NCBI GenBank assembly: GCA_028820655.1
Contig: JAPPIK010000056.1
Location: 27,880 to 91,879 of the forward strand
Source: Candidatus Poribacteria bacterium
GTDB lineage: Bacteria > Poribacteria > WGA-4E > JAJDTR01
Length of the DNA stretch: 64,000 nucleotides
Reading direction: 5' to 3'
Shown here: piece after piece, positions 15,165 to 25,339 of the stretch
Layout: every line of letters starts with the position of its first letter
Position numbering within the stretch: the stretch's first letter is position 1
Notes under the pieces: model-generated
Seen by the model: the letters and a program-made list of their open reading frames with translations, nothing else
Told to the model about the DNA's origin: nothing
The model's database searches: none
Program-made: the position numbers and the translations under genes

Positions 15165-17897
15165 ATGGCTAAACAACCACCTGAATCTTCGAATGAAGGA
15201 AAAAAACAAAATACCATCACGCTTGACGGAGAAACAGTGAGTTTCTTGGACGGCGAGACAATTTACGAGGTCGCAACCCGCAATCGCAAGAATATCCCTA
15301 CGCTATGCTACGATTCGCGTCTTGACGCCTTCGGAGGGTGTAGACTCTGTGTCGTTGAACTTGAAGGGTCGCGCAATCCCGTTGCATCATGTACAACGAA
15401 GGCGACACCTGGCATGGCTGTCCGATCGGCGACGGAGAAAATCGAGAAATACCGAAAAACACTGCTTGAAATGGTTGTGTCTGAAAACCCTGATGTTGAG
15501 GTAGATCCGCTGCGAGGCTACGCTTCTCAAGAACTCTCGGCGCTCGCCGATCGTTACGCGGCAGGGAATGGCCGTTTCAGAGGGAAACAATCCGGTAAGA
15601 GTAATCTGGATGATACCAATCCGTTTATCCTGCGCGATTACGATCTCTGTATCTCCTGTTACCGCTGCGTGCGTGTGTGCGCCGAACAGGAGGGAGACTA
15701 TGCGATTAGCGTCATGAACAGGGGGTTTCATACACAGATTACCACGGAGTTCAACGGACTGCTGAAGGAGTCTGCCTGTACCTTCTGCGGGCAGTGCGTG
15801 CAGACATGCCCAACGGGGGCGCTCGGCGACAAGAAGGCTATGCGAGCGGTTGACCTGCCCGGAGAGATTGACAAGACTCGTACTATCTGCCCTTACTGCG
15901 GCGTGGGATGCTCGGTCGATGTACTTACCAAGAACGAGAAAATCGTTGGCATCCAGCCAGCCATGGACGGTCCGGCGAACAAAGGAGCGCTTTGCGTAAA
16001 AGGGCAATTCGCGTTCGACTTTGTTCAGCATTCGGATCGACTGACGGCGCCCCTCGTCCGCGGACGAGACGGGAAGCTGCACGAGGCGGAGTGGGATGAA
16101 GCGCTTGACCGCGCCGCCGAAGGTTTTCGAAGAGCCCGAACGAAGTACGGACGTGAAAGCGTCTATGGGGTTGCTTCCGGCCGCGCGCCGAGCGAAGCGG
16201 CTTACATGATGCAAAAGTTCATTCGCGCCGGTTTTGGAACGAATTATATTGATAACTGCAGCCGTGCCTGACACGCGCCAACGGTTGCCGGTCTGGCAGC
16301 CACAATCGGACGAGGCGCAATGTCGAACCCGCTCGTTGATATGCAGAAACCGGACGTAATTTTCTGCATCGGAACGAATATGACCGAATGCCATCCGGTT
16401 GCAGCCACGGGCATAAAGAAGGCCGTGGCACGCGGTGCAAAACTCATCGTGGCGGATCCCCGGCGAATCACACTCGCCGAGATGGCAGACCTCTATCTTC
16501 CGCTGCGAGTGGGTTCGGACTCCGCACTGCTGCTCGCCATGGCGCACGTAATCGCACGCGAAGGATTGATGGATGACGAATTTATCCGCAACCGAACGGT
16601 TCAATTCGATGACTTCTTTGAGCACATTACACAGTTCACGCCCGAGTGGGCGGAGAAGATCACGAGTGTGCCGGCAAAGGACATTGAGACCGCAGCGATA
16701 TGGTACGGTGAGGCGGACAAAGGGGCAATCTACTATACGCTCGGCATTACCGAACACATCTGCGGTGTTGAAAACGTACAATGTCTCTGCAATCTCGCGC
16801 TGATGACCGGCAACGTCGGACGAGAAGGCACCGGCATTAACCCGATGCGCGGTCAAAACAACATTCAGGGTGCTGGCGACAGCGGTGCTCTTCCCAACAA
16901 CTATCCCGGATTCCAAGCGGTAACCGATATTGCAAATCAAGAGAAATTCAGATCGCTATACGGCACGACAATCGATCTTGAAAAGGGTATAACCAAAGTA
17001 ACGGCGCTCGACCTGTGCGGCGATCAGATTCGGGCAATGCTAATCGACGGAGAGAACACCCTCCTGTCCGACCCGAATCGGGAACATTGCGAGCATGCAC
17101 TGCGCAGTCTTGATCATCTCGTAGTAATCGATATCTTCCTGACCGAAACCGCGCAACTTGCCGATGTCGTCCTGCCGGCCACCGCTTGGGCGGAGACCGA
17201 CGGGGTGCAGACGAACACCGAACGGAGAGTGCAGCGGATGCGCGAGGCGGTGCCGCCGCAGGGACAGGCAAAACCCGATTGGTGGGCCATCTGCCAGATC
17301 GCCAATCGTCTTGGGTTCAGCGGATTCGACTTTGAATCGCCCAAGGATATCTTCAACGAACTATGTCGTGTTTCCCCGATTTACGCGGGACTTGATTGGG
17401 AACGAATTGGTGCAGGCGAATACCAATGGCCCGTCCCCCATGACGACCACCCCGGCACACCGGTTTTGCACGAAGGCGAGTTCATCAATGGACGCGGGAT
17501 CTTTTCGATCGTAGACTACCGCGATCCGGCGGAAACAATCAGCGACGAATTTCCGGTTTGGTTAACCACGGGTCGCAGGCTTGCGTCTTACCACACGCGC
17601 ACGCAAACGGGCCGCGCGCAAGGCATTGATTATCTGCTATCGGAGGAGGTGCTTGAAGTACACCCCGCCGATGCATCAGAATGGGGGCTCATGGATGGCG
17701 ATTGGTGCACAATGTCCAGTCGGCGCGGTTCGGTTAAGATACGGGTAAAGAGTACAAACCGCTCGCCGCGCGGCACCGTTTTCGCCAGTTTCAGCTTCAG
17801 CGATGTACCGGTCAATATCTTGACGGGCTCCGGCTACGATCCGATTACGCACACCGCCGAACTCAAGGTTTGCCCCGTGCAGATTGAACCGCTATAA
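15165..17897 (+). CDS. fdhA: Selenocysteine-containing formate dehydrogenase alpha subunit
   Basis: One frame of 910 residues once the UGA at 16269-16271 is read as selenocysteine (residue 369). The N-terminus has a NuoG-like 2Fe-2S domain (CYDSRLDAFGGCRLC). Then come 4Fe-4S clusters CISCYRCVRVC and CTFCGQCVQTCPTG, and the molybdopterin-domain cluster CPYCGVGC...GALCVKGQ. The active-site segment reads CSRA-Sec-HAPTVAGLA, where other formate dehydrogenases have Cys or Sec. The C-terminal half contains the cofactor-binding domains, ending in the usual LTTGRRLASYHTRTQTGR and C-terminal barrel. The start is chosen at ATG 15165 (weak GAG upstream); ATG 15144 and TTG 15066 are alternatives. It oxidises formate to CO2, passing electrons to the NuoEF-like subunit upstream. 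FdhD is encoded at 56602-57456. Confidence 0.93.
16269..16271 (+). other. UGA selenocysteine codon in fdhA
   Basis: TGA lies exactly at the catalytic Cys/Sec position (CSRA-U-HAPT). The frame stays open for a further 541 codons with clear formate dehydrogenase homology, and the SECIS hairpin follows immediately. Confidence 0.93.
16272..16304 (+). promoter_or_regulatory. Bacterial SECIS element of fdhA
   Basis: Arms GGTTGCC (16283-16289) and GGCAGCC (16295-16301) form a 7-bp stem around the loop GGTCT. The loop begins 18 bases after UGA. From memory of the E. coli fdhF SECIS, both the GGUCU loop and the 18-base spacing are the same, so a SelB of the E. coli type should recognise it. Confidence 0.88.
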
Positions 17898-18067
17898 CAT
17901 AGGACTGTTTTATTCGGGTCACGTAAATGTGAAACGCTCATAGCTTTTTCCCGCTCGGATTGGATTGCCAAATCCAAGCCTTGACCGGTGAGATCATCAA
18001 TCCGTGAGAGCGGAACGATATGTAAACCGTATCATTGACAAATACACCATAGGACTGGTTTACGATT

Positions 18068-19444
18068 ATGAACACCGGCCCCAAGGCGTCAACTACCGTC
18101 GCATCGATTGCCGCCATTCCAATTATCTTCATCTGTGTGGCGGCATTGGCTACCGAGCCACTGGGCGTGCATTGGCCAGGTTTCCGCGGGTCGGGTGGTA
18201 GCGGCGTCGCCGAGAAATTCTCAACTCCAACGTCTTGGAACGTCGAGGGTTCCGAGAATATAAAGTGGATGTCGTTGATTGCTGGTCTAGGGCATTCCAG
18301 CCCGGTGATTTGGGATGACCGAATTTACATAACCACAGCAATCAGTGGAGAGAAAGATTCCCCGCTGAAAGTCGGGTTGTACGGCGATGTTGAGCCGGTA
18401 GATGACGAGAGCGTACATGAATGGCGCGTTTACTGCCTCGACAAGAACACGGGAGAGATTCTATGGAAACAAACCGCTCACCGCGGCGTGCCTAAGATAA
18501 AGCGCCACCCCAAAGCGACTCACGCCAACTGTACCCCGGCGACAGATGGTAAATTCCTTGTCGCCTTTTTCGGTTCCGAAGGTCTGTTCTGTTACAACAT
18601 GGATGGGACGCCGCTTTGGAAACGTGACTTGGGTACGCTTGACTCCGGGTTCTTCTACTTGCCGGAAGCGCAATGGGGTTTCGCCAGTTCACCCGTGATC
18701 CATCAGAACACGGTAATTGTCCAATGCGACGTTCAGAAGAATTCATTTATCGCTGCATTCAAAATTGAAGATGGGGAATCAATTTGGAAAGTGCCGCGCG
18801 ACGAAGTGCCGACGTGGTCCACTCCGGCGATCCACGAATCAGAAGGGAAAACCCAGGTTGTCGTAAATGGCTACAAACATATCGGTGGATATGATTTTGA
18901 AACCGGTCACGAGCTATGGAAACTTGGCGGAGGCGGCGATATACCGGTACCGACGCCCGTCTTCAAAGACAACGTGGCTTTCATTACCAATGCGCATGGA
19001 CGTATGTCGCCCATCTATGCGATCTCTCTTGATGCAAGAGGAGATATATCGCCGGGAAAAAACCGTAATGCCGGTAACAATATCGTTTGGAGTTATGACC
19101 GGGGCGGTGCCTACATGCAGACTCCCATAGTTTACGGCGACTATCTTTATAGCTGCCGGGATAACGGTGTTTTGTCGTGCTACAAGACAGATACGGGCGA
19201 ACGCATTTATGAAAAACGGTTGGGTCGTGGTGCTACCGGCTTTACGGCATCACCGGTTGCCGCTGACGGCAAAATCTACTTTACGAGCGAAGTTGGGGAT
19301 GTATACGTCATTAAGGCGGGACCGGAATTCAATGTTCTCGCCACTAATCCTATGGGGGACATCTGTATGGCAACCCCCGCAATATCCGAAGGGACGCTAT
19401 TCTTCCGCACGCGAAATCATCTAATTGCCGTATCCGAGAACTGA
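18068..19444 (+). CDS. Secreted PQQ-like beta-propeller protein (BamB-like repeats)
   Basis: A 458-residue protein starting with a signal peptide (IAAIPIIFICVAALA). The body is a propeller with repeated tryptophan-docking motifs: GEILWKQ, GTPLWKRD, GESIWKV, GHELWKLGG and NIVWSYD. These fit the PQQ repeat family. Catalytic or pyrroloquinoline-binding residues of true quinoprotein dehydrogenases are not evident, so a binding or scaffold role in the periplasm is more likely. No ribosome binding site precedes the ATG. It is followed after 34 bases by the M16C peptidase gene, and the two may form an operon. Confidence 0.8.
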   Translation: MNTGPKASTTVASIAAIPIIFICVAALATEPLGVHWPGFRGSGGSGVAEKFSTPTSWNVEGSENIKWMSLIAGLGHSSPVIWDDRIYITTAISGEKDSPLKVGLYGDVEPVDDESVHEWRVYCLDKNTGEILWKQTAHRGVPKIKRHPKATHANCTPATDGKFLVAFFGSEGLFCYNMDGTPLWKRDLGTLDSGFFYLPEAQWGFASSPVIHQNTVIVQCDVQKNSFIAAFKIEDGESIWKVPRDEVPTWSTPAIHESEGKTQVVVNGYKHIGGYDFETGHELWKLGGGGDIPVPTPVFKDNVAFITNAHGRMSPIYAISLDARGDISPGKNRNAGNNIVWSYDRGGAYMQTPIVYGDYLYSCRDNGVLSCYKTDTGERIYEKRLGRGATGFTASPVAADGKIYFTSEVGDVYVIKAGPEFNVLATNPMGDICMATPAISEGTLFFRTRNHLIAVSEN

Positions 19445-19478
19445 AGAAAAAGTTGAATTCAACTAGAAGGAGATTTGA

Positions 19479-22448
19479 ATGCCCGAAACTCCGGTAGTTA
19501 CAATGCAAGTCGGCGAGCGTATTGACGAATTTGAGGTTAAAGCGATTACACCACTCGACGAGTTGCGCGCCGTAGCATATCAGATTGAACACGATCCAAG
19601 TGGTGCGAGACTGATGCATCTTCACGCCGACGATGCCGAGAATCTCTTTTCCATCAGTTTCCCCACGCCGCCGACGGATGACACGGGAGTACCGCACATC
19701 CTTGAACACAGCGTGCTCGCCGGTTCGCGAAAATATCCGGTCAAAGAACCGTTCTTTGAGATGATCAAGATGAGCATGGCGACGTTTATCAATGCCATGA
19801 CCGGTTGGGATTGTACCTATTACCCCGTCGCAAGCAATGTAAAACAGGATTTGTTCAACCTCGCCGAAGTGTATTTTGACGCGGTTTTTCATCCGTTGCT
19901 GACCGAACAGACCTTCAAACGTGAAGGTCATCATCTTGCTCCGGCGGATCCGGAAAATCCAACCGGCGATCTGACAGTCAGCGGAATTGTCTACAATGAG
20001 ATGAAAGGAGCGTTCTCGGATCCCGAATCACTGATGTACCGCTCAGTGACGCGAGGACTGCTTCCAGACACAATTTATAGCAATGAGTCCGGCGGAGATC
20101 CGATCGCAATACCAGATCTGACCTACTCCGCGTTGAAGGACTTCCACAACGTCTTTTATCACCCCAGCAACGGTTATTTCTTCTTCTACGGAAACATTCC
20201 GACGACTGAATATTTGGGGTTCCTAACTGATAGACTCAAGGGGTTTAATCGACAATCCCCGGAGGTGAATATCACTCGCCAGCCGCGCTGGAAAGAACCC
20301 CGATCCCTGATCGACACCTATCCGGTGGCTGATGATGAACCGCTGACGGAAAAAACATACCTGATGCTTCAGTGGTTGGCAGGCGACGCAACCGATCCCG
20401 AAGATGCGGTGTTGATGCACATTTTGAGCCTGATCTTGCTGGGTAATGAAGCAGCGCCGCTGAAAAAGGCAATCATCGAATCAAAACTGGGAGCGGACCT
20501 AATCTATTCCGGCGCCGGGTCGGTAGGACTGGAAAGCAATTTTCGCGTTGGGTTGAAAGGCAGCGAACCGGATCGTGTGGATGCCTTCGCAAACTTGGTG
20601 ACCGATACGCTCTCCGAAGTCGCGAATAATGAGATTGAAGACGAGTTGGTTGAAGCCGCATTCCAACAGTCGGCTTACCATTTTCTCGAAATCGGATCCA
20701 TGTTTCCCTTGGAGATGCTAGATCGGGTAATCTCAACTTGGATCTACGGCACGAGTCCGCTGACATTCTTGCCTATGGCAGAGCATCTATCAGCCTGCAA
20801 ACGCAAATATGAATCTGAGCCGTCTCTTTTCAATCGACTCATTCGGGAAAGGCTGCTGGAAAATCCACATAAATTGACTGCGATCGTGAAGCCGGATCGG
20901 GAATTGCAGGGGCGTATTGATACCGAGTTTGCCGAACGCATGGCAAAAGTTCGATCAAAATTCTCGGTTGCCGAAGTGGAGCAGATAGCGGCGGATGCTG
21001 AGGAACTGGACCGGCTCAATAGCGAGCCGAACCCTCCCGAAGCACTGGCAAAACTCCCGCAGCTCAAAGTCACAGATCTTCCCAACCGTCTAACACACAT
21101 TCCGACGACAATTGAAAACGTGCACGGTGTCGACCTGCTTCACAACGACGTATTCGCAAACGGCATCAACTATCTTATTCTGAATTTCAACCTACACGGG
21201 TTACCTGTGCATCTCTGGAAATACTTGCCGCGCTATGCGGAGGCAATCCGCAAGTTGGGGGCCGCGGGGATGGGCTACGAGCAGATGGCGCGGCGTGTGG
21301 CAGCTTCTACGGGCGGGGTCGGTTGTTCCCCCGGATTTGGAACGCATTCATCCAACGCAAATCAGTCCTTGCGGCATATGCGCTTTCAACTCAAGGCGCT
21401 TGACGATCAGATTACGCCGGCGTTAGGCGTGCTGCACGATCTACTTTTCAGCCTAGACCCGAGGGACTCGGAGCGATTACGCGACGTGCTTGTCCAAAGC
21501 CGGGCCAGATACCGCACAGACATGGTGCACAATGGTTCCAGCACCGCTATGAATCACGCCGCGCGCGGTCTAACTCCTGAAAGCTATCTGAACGAGCAGG
21601 TTTCCGGATTGCCGCAGCTTTCGCTGAGCGAGGAGTTGAACGCTCAGTTTGATGTACAAGGCGGCGACTTGATGGATAAGATCGAGGAGATACGAGATTT
21701 TCTGCTGGTAAGTGGGCGGGTAACCGCTAGTTTCACGGGCTCGGATTCTGCCTTCAAGACAGTTTCCGGGACATTGTCCGACTGGGTGGGTAATATGCGA
21801 GACGAGACCATAGCGGAGACCTCAACCGGATTCACTCCCTTTGAAACTCCGCCGCGTGAGGGATTGGCCGGACCGATCCAAGTTGCACACTGCGCCCAAG
21901 TAATTCCCGCACCGCACGCATCACACCCGGATCAAACACTGTTGACACTAGGCGCCCACATGGTCCGCCTTGACTACATTATGAACGAAATCCGGTTTAA
22001 GGGCAACGCCTACGGTGCTTGGTTCACGTACAGTCCGCTTGGTCGAACGCTATATCTCGGTTCATACAGCGATCCCCATATCAGCCGAACATTACAAGTC
22101 TTTGAAGGCGTGACCGACTTTGTTCGCGGAACTCAATGGACCCAAACGGACATTGACCGCGCAATCATTGCCACGGCGAAGAACGATGAGCAGCCGATAC
22201 GGCCGAACGAAGCGACAAGTGATGCGCTACATCGTCATCTCACGGGTCAAACGCCTGAAAAACGGGAAGAGCGCTACGCGCGCCTAAAGACCGGTACTCC
22301 CCAATCGGTCAAACGGGCGCTAATGGAACTGCTTGAGTCCAATATGAGTCGGGGTGCGGTGTGCGTCGTATCTAGCCGCGAGAAACTGGAGACTGCGAAC
22401 CAAGAAATATCAGATAATCCGTTATCAATCGAAGACATCTTACAGTAG
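19479..22448 (+). CDS. M16C metallopeptidase (presequence-protease/PreP family)
   Basis: A 989-residue insulinase-superfamily peptidase, the usual length of PreP/Cym1 enzymes, with four M16 domains in one chain. The inverted zinc motif is HILEH (H73, E76, H77), and the distal glutamate is in IVYNEMKGAF near residue 174. Such enzymes degrade small unfolded peptides in a closed chamber. No signal peptide is seen, so it is probably cytoplasmic. The ribosome binding site AAGGAG lies 8 bases before the ATG. Its 3' end faces the rhodanese gene on the other strand. Confidence 0.92.
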   Translation: MPETPVVTMQVGERIDEFEVKAITPLDELRAVAYQIEHDPSGARLMHLHADDAENLFSISFPTPPTDDTGVPHILEHSVLAGSRKYPVKEPFFEMIKMSMATFINAMTGWDCTYYPVASNVKQDLFNLAEVYFDAVFHPLLTEQTFKREGHHLAPADPENPTGDLTVSGIVYNEMKGAFSDPESLMYRSVTRGLLPDTIYSNESGGDPIAIPDLTYSALKDFHNVFYHPSNGYFFFYGNIPTTEYLGFLTDRLKGFNRQSPEVNITRQPRWKEPRSLIDTYPVADDEPLTEKTYLMLQWLAGDATDPEDAVLMHILSLILLGNEAAPLKKAIIESKLGADLIYSGAGSVGLESNFRVGLKGSEPDRVDAFANLVTDTLSEVANNEIEDELVEAAFQQSAYHFLEIGSMFPLEMLDRVISTWIYGTSPLTFLPMAEHLSACKRKYESEPSLFNRLIRERLLENPHKLTAIVKPDRELQGRIDTEFAERMAKVRSKFSVAEVEQIAADAEELDRLNSEPNPPEALAKLPQLKVTDLPNRLTHIPTTIENVHGVDLLHNDVFANGINYLILNFNLHGLPVHLWKYLPRYAEAIRKLGAAGMGYEQMARRVAASTGGVGCSPGFGTHSSNANQSLRHMRFQLKALDDQITPALGVLHDLLFSLDPRDSERLRDVLVQSRARYRTDMVHNGSSTAMNHAARGLTPESYLNEQVSGLPQLSLSEELNAQFDVQGGDLMDKIEEIRDFLLVSGRVTASFTGSDSAFKTVSGTLSDWVGNMRDETIAETSTGFTPFETPPREGLAGPIQVAHCAQVIPAPHASHPDQTLLTLGAHMVRLDYIMNEIRFKGNAYGAWFTYSPLGRTLYLGSYSDPHISRTLQVFEGVTDFVRGTQWTQTDIDRAIIATAKNDEQPIRPNEATSDALHRHLTGQTPEKREERYARLKTGTPQSVKRALMELLESNMSRGAVCVVSSREKLETANQEISDNPLSIEDILQ

Positions 22449-22600
22449 TCCGGTAGTCGTGCGATAGTAGTGCAAGCCATGTAGTCCGGATTCTACTGGA
22501 CGATTAAGCGAGCGCATAAGGTGAATTATAGTAATCCCGGACAGAAAGCCGTTTAAACACGACCCGTGTGCGGGTGTGCTGCGCCACACGCCCGTAGCAC

Positions 22601-23437
22601 CTACGCGCTCGGAATTTCGATCGGCAAATCCAGCCGATCCCCCCACTCTTTCCACGACCCCAGATAGTTGCTGACCTTTGGATACCCTAGGAGTCGCAAT
22701 GCCAGATAGGCGTTGGAAGAGCGGTAGCCGCCCTGTCAGTAACACATTACGCGTTTTTCGGGCGTTATCCCCGCGGATTGATACAGTTCACGGAGCTGAA
22801 CTGCAGGCTTGAACGCCCCAGAATCATCCAGATTATTACGCCACTCGATGTGGATAGACCCGGGAATCGCTCCCCCGCGGGCGGAGCGGGCAACTCGCCC
22901 ATAGTGTTCGTCGTCGGTGCGCGTATCAAGGACGACGAAGTCAGCGTCTCCGAGCAGTTCTTGGATTGAATCCGCGTCCAAATGCGTATGAGGTTTTGTG
23001 TTCTCCGGAAAGGCGTCAACCTCCGGAGGTTCATCTGCTTGGGTGCTCACGCGTCCGCCCGCTGCGACGTACGCGTTGAACCCGCCATCCAATACATGAA
23101 CACCCTCGTGCCCCAAGTATTCGCAGAACCAAAATCCTCTAGCCGAACAGATCCCTGAAACGTCTTCATACCAAATAATGGTCTTGTTGGGATCAACTCC
23201 GCGTTGGCGCAGGAGGTAAGCGATTGTCCACATGAACGCCTTGAACGGCCTTTCACTCGTGTCATTCAGGCTGAGCGAATACAGATCCAAGTGTATCGCG
23301 CCGGGAATGTGGCCAGCGGCGTACTCGTGCGTTGGCCGCGTATCTACGATGCAAATCGATTCGTCGCCTAGTCTGTCAATTTGTGTCTTGGGTGAGATCA
23401 GCAGTTGGGGGTTGGCGTATCCTTTGTACTCGTCCAT
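22601..23437 (-). CDS. Two-domain rhodanese with in-frame UGA at the catalytic cysteine (probable selenoprotein)
   Basis: A thiosulfate/3-mercaptopyruvate sulfurtransferase of the SseA type. If it ended at the UGA at 22736-22738 it would be 233 residues and lose its active site. Read through as Sec234 the frame continues to a TAG at 22601-22603, giving 278 residues, the normal family length. The junction reads KRVMCY[21 protein letters not shown], then [18 protein letters not shown], matching the catalytic loop (YCxxGxRSS) and the C-terminal SWxEWG segment of SseA proteins. The N-terminal domain is the inactive partner ([18 protein letters not shown]). The ribosome binding site GGAGG lies 5 bases from the ATG. 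It follows serS by 45 bases in the same direction. Confidence 0.78.
22736..22738 (-). other. Predicted UGA selenocysteine codon in rhodanese
   Basis: The codon replaces exactly the catalytic Cys of the active-site loop, and homology resumes in frame right after it. A stem with arms AGGGCGG and CCGCTCT and a 3-base loop begins two bases downstream, but it lacks the GGUCU-type loop and lies closer to UGA than in fdhA, so the SECIS is unproven. Confidence 0.65.
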
Positions 23438-23482
23438 TCAATCCTCCGGAATGCATTAAACCTGAACAAATCGGGAACAACC

Positions 23483-24793
23483 TCATTCTGACGCACTAGT
23501 CGAGGAAATCCGGTCGATGCCTCCCACGTACGGCTTAAGTACCTCGGGTATCCGTACCGTTCCATCCTCCTGTTGATAATTCTCAAGAATCGCGATTACC
23601 AATCGAGGCAATGCCGTGCCGGACGCGTTTAGCGTGTGAACGAACTCGGTTTTCGCGTGCGATTGACGACGAAAACGGATGTTCGCACGGCGAGCTTGGA
23701 AGGATTCGAAGTTGCTGCACGAGGAAATCTCCAGATTGTATTTCCGATCTACAGGGCCCCATAGTTCAAGATCGTAACATTTCGCTGCGGCGAACGACAA
23801 TTCGACAGAACAGTGTTGAATGACTCGGTAGGGGAGACCTAGCGCTTGTAATACATCCTCGGCATCGCGCAGCAAGGCTTCATGTTCATCATATGAATCT
23901 TCGGGAAGTGTAAACTTTACCATTTCCACTTTGTCGAATTGATGAAGGCGCTGCAACCCGCGTGTCTCCCGTCCATAGGATCCGGCCTCTCGCCGGAAAC
24001 ACGGAGTGTAAGCGACGAAATAGATCGGTAGATCTTCGGCGTCCAAAATCTCTTCGGCGAATATATTGGTGACCGGTACCTCCGCGGTCGGAATGAGAAA
24101 GAGATCGCTGTCTTCATTCTCCTCGTCCCGGTCGCAGCGATACATGTCTTCTTCGAATTTCGGTAGCTGGCCGGTCCCGGTCATTGTTCTACGATTGGCG
24201 AGAAACGGCGGGGAGATTTCGGTATAACCGTGTTTGGACACGTGCAGATCAATCATAAAATTAATCAATCCTCGCTCAAGCCTAGCGCCAAGCCCCTTAA
24301 ACAGTATGAAGTTGCTTCCGGCGATTTTTGTGCCTCGTCCGAAATCTACAATATCCAATTCTTCCGCAAGTTCCCAATGTGGTCTCGGTTCAAAGTCGAA
24401 GGTTCTCGGAGTACCCCATCGCTTAACTTCTATGTTGTCTTCCTCGCTAACTCCAACTGGAGTACTTTCATCGGGCAGGTTCGGTATCGTCAGCAACATC
24501 TCGTCAATCTGTTGCCGAAATATATTTGATTGCTTGTTCAAGCTCTTGATTTCTTGAGAGAGTTGTTTCATCTCCAAGATTTGCTCGGAGGCGTCCTGCT
24601 TGTTCATCTTGAGTTGCGCGATACCTTTTGAGATGGTATTCTGATGATGTCTGGCATTTTCTACGCCGGTGACGGCGTCGCGCCATCGACTATCCATCTC
24701 AAGGAGCTGATCCAAAGGCGCGGCCATTCTCCTTTGTTCGAGCATAGTTCGTATAGCATCAGGGTTCCGGCGAATGAACTTTAGGTCCAACAC
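23483..24793 (-). CDS. serS: Seryl-tRNA synthetase
   Basis: A 436-residue class II synthetase that attaches serine to tRNA-Ser and, in Sec-using bacteria, to tRNA-Sec. The N-terminal half has the long coiled-coil arm. Motif 2 is in [27 protein letters not shown], and the C-terminal [22 protein letters not shown] holds motif 3. The start is GTG with GGAGG 9 bases upstream. It lies downstream of the tRNA-Val/tRNA-Asp pair but is separated from it by a terminator, and directly upstream of the Sec-type rhodanese. Confidence 0.97.
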   Translation of the reverse strand: MLDLKFIRRNPDAIRTMLEQRRMAAPLDQLLEMDSRWRDAVTGVENARHHQNTISKGIAQLKMNKQDASEQILEMKQLSQEIKSLNKQSNIFRQQIDEMLLTIPNLPDESTPVGVSEEDNIEVKRWGTPRTFDFEPRPHWELAEELDIVDFGRGTKIAGSNFILFKGLGARLERGLINFMIDLHVSKHGYTEISPPFLANRRTMTGTGQLPKFEEDMYRCDRDEENEDSDLFLIPTAEVPVTNIFAEEILDAEDLPIYFVAYTPCFRREAGSYGRETRGLQRLHQFDKVEMVKFTLPEDSYDEHEALLRDAEDVLQALGLPYRVIQHCSVELSFAAAKCYDLELWGPVDRKYNLEISSCSNFESFQARRANIRFRRQSHAKTEFVHTLNASGTALPRLVIAILENYQQEDGTVRIPEVLKPYVGGIDRISSTSASE

Positions 24794-24850
24794 GAGGGCA
24801 TCCTCCGTACTAAGACTATCGTCATGGAAACAAAAAAAGGTATAGATAAC

Positions 24851-24892
24851 AAAAAACCACAGACTGTTTGACGACCAAACAACCTGTGGTTT
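24851..24892 (-). terminator. Rho-independent terminator after the tRNA genes
   Basis: On the - strand, AAACCACAG and CTGTGGTTT pair around a loop that itself holds a GTTTG/CAAAC stem, followed by a run of T. It sits between tRNA-Asp and serS. Confidence 0.85.
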
Positions 24893-24907
24893 ATGTGAGT
24901 TATAAGC

Positions 24908-24986
24908 TGGCGGACCCGACGGGATTTGAACCCGCGATCTTCTGCGTGACAGGCAGATGTGTTAAGCCAGGCTACACTACGGGTCC
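24908..24986 (-). tRNA. tRNA-Asp (GTC)
   Basis: Acceptor arms GGACCCG and CGGGTCC pair perfectly, with discriminator G and an encoded CCA at 24908-24910. The anticodon loop CTGTCAC gives anticodon GTC, and the T arm CGCGGGTTCAAATCCCG is canonical. Confidence 0.96.
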
Positions 24987-25011
24987 GATATAATGGCGTT
25001 TGTATGTTGAT

Positions 25012-25088
25012 TGGTAGGCGGGACAGGGCTTGAACCTGTGACCTACGGCTTGTAAGGCCGTCGCTCTGGCCAACTGAGCTACCCGCCC
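25012..25088 (-). tRNA. tRNA-Val (TAC)
   Basis: Acceptor arm GGGCGGG pairs with CCCGCCT (one G-U pair), with discriminator A and encoded CCA at 25012-25014. The anticodon stem ACGGC/GCCGT encloses loop CTTACAA, anticodon TAC. The D arm GCTCAGTTGGCCAGAGC and T arm ACAGGTTCAAGCCCTGT are canonical. Confidence 0.96.
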
Positions 25089-25114
25089 GGACCCACGACT
25101 TCATAAGCCTGTAA

Positions 25115-25143
25115 AGTATATAGCAACATCTCCCTTTTGTCAA
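25115..25143 (-). promoter_or_regulatory. Consensus promoter of the tRNA operon
   Basis: Reading the - strand: TTGACA, a 17-base spacer, then TATACT, about 26 bases before the first base of tRNA-Val. It is a near-perfect sigma70-type promoter. Confidence 0.85.
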
Positions 25144-25339
25144 GAGAAATTTCCACGGATTACTATGAAGACTGGCTTTCGGAGAGACTGCCAAATGACC
25201 GCACCTGTACCATTCCATTCCGACAATCTGTCCGCCATCGGGCGTATTTGACAAGAGTAAACGTGGTTGGTCTCAAAGAAACGCGATACTATTCCGCGTT
25301 AACCTTCGCGAAAAGCTTCAACGCCGTTGGATATTCAAA

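Noticed and set aside
16269-16271. Frameshift or pseudogene break in formate dehydrogenase alpha
   Set aside because: The frame is unchanged across the stop, the codon is UGA at the known Cys/Sec site, and a SECIS with the right loop and spacing follows.
15387-16940. A 517-codon open frame on the minus strand
   Set aside because: It is the antisense shadow of fdhA, which has clear cofactor and cluster motifs; the shadow has no recognisable domain.
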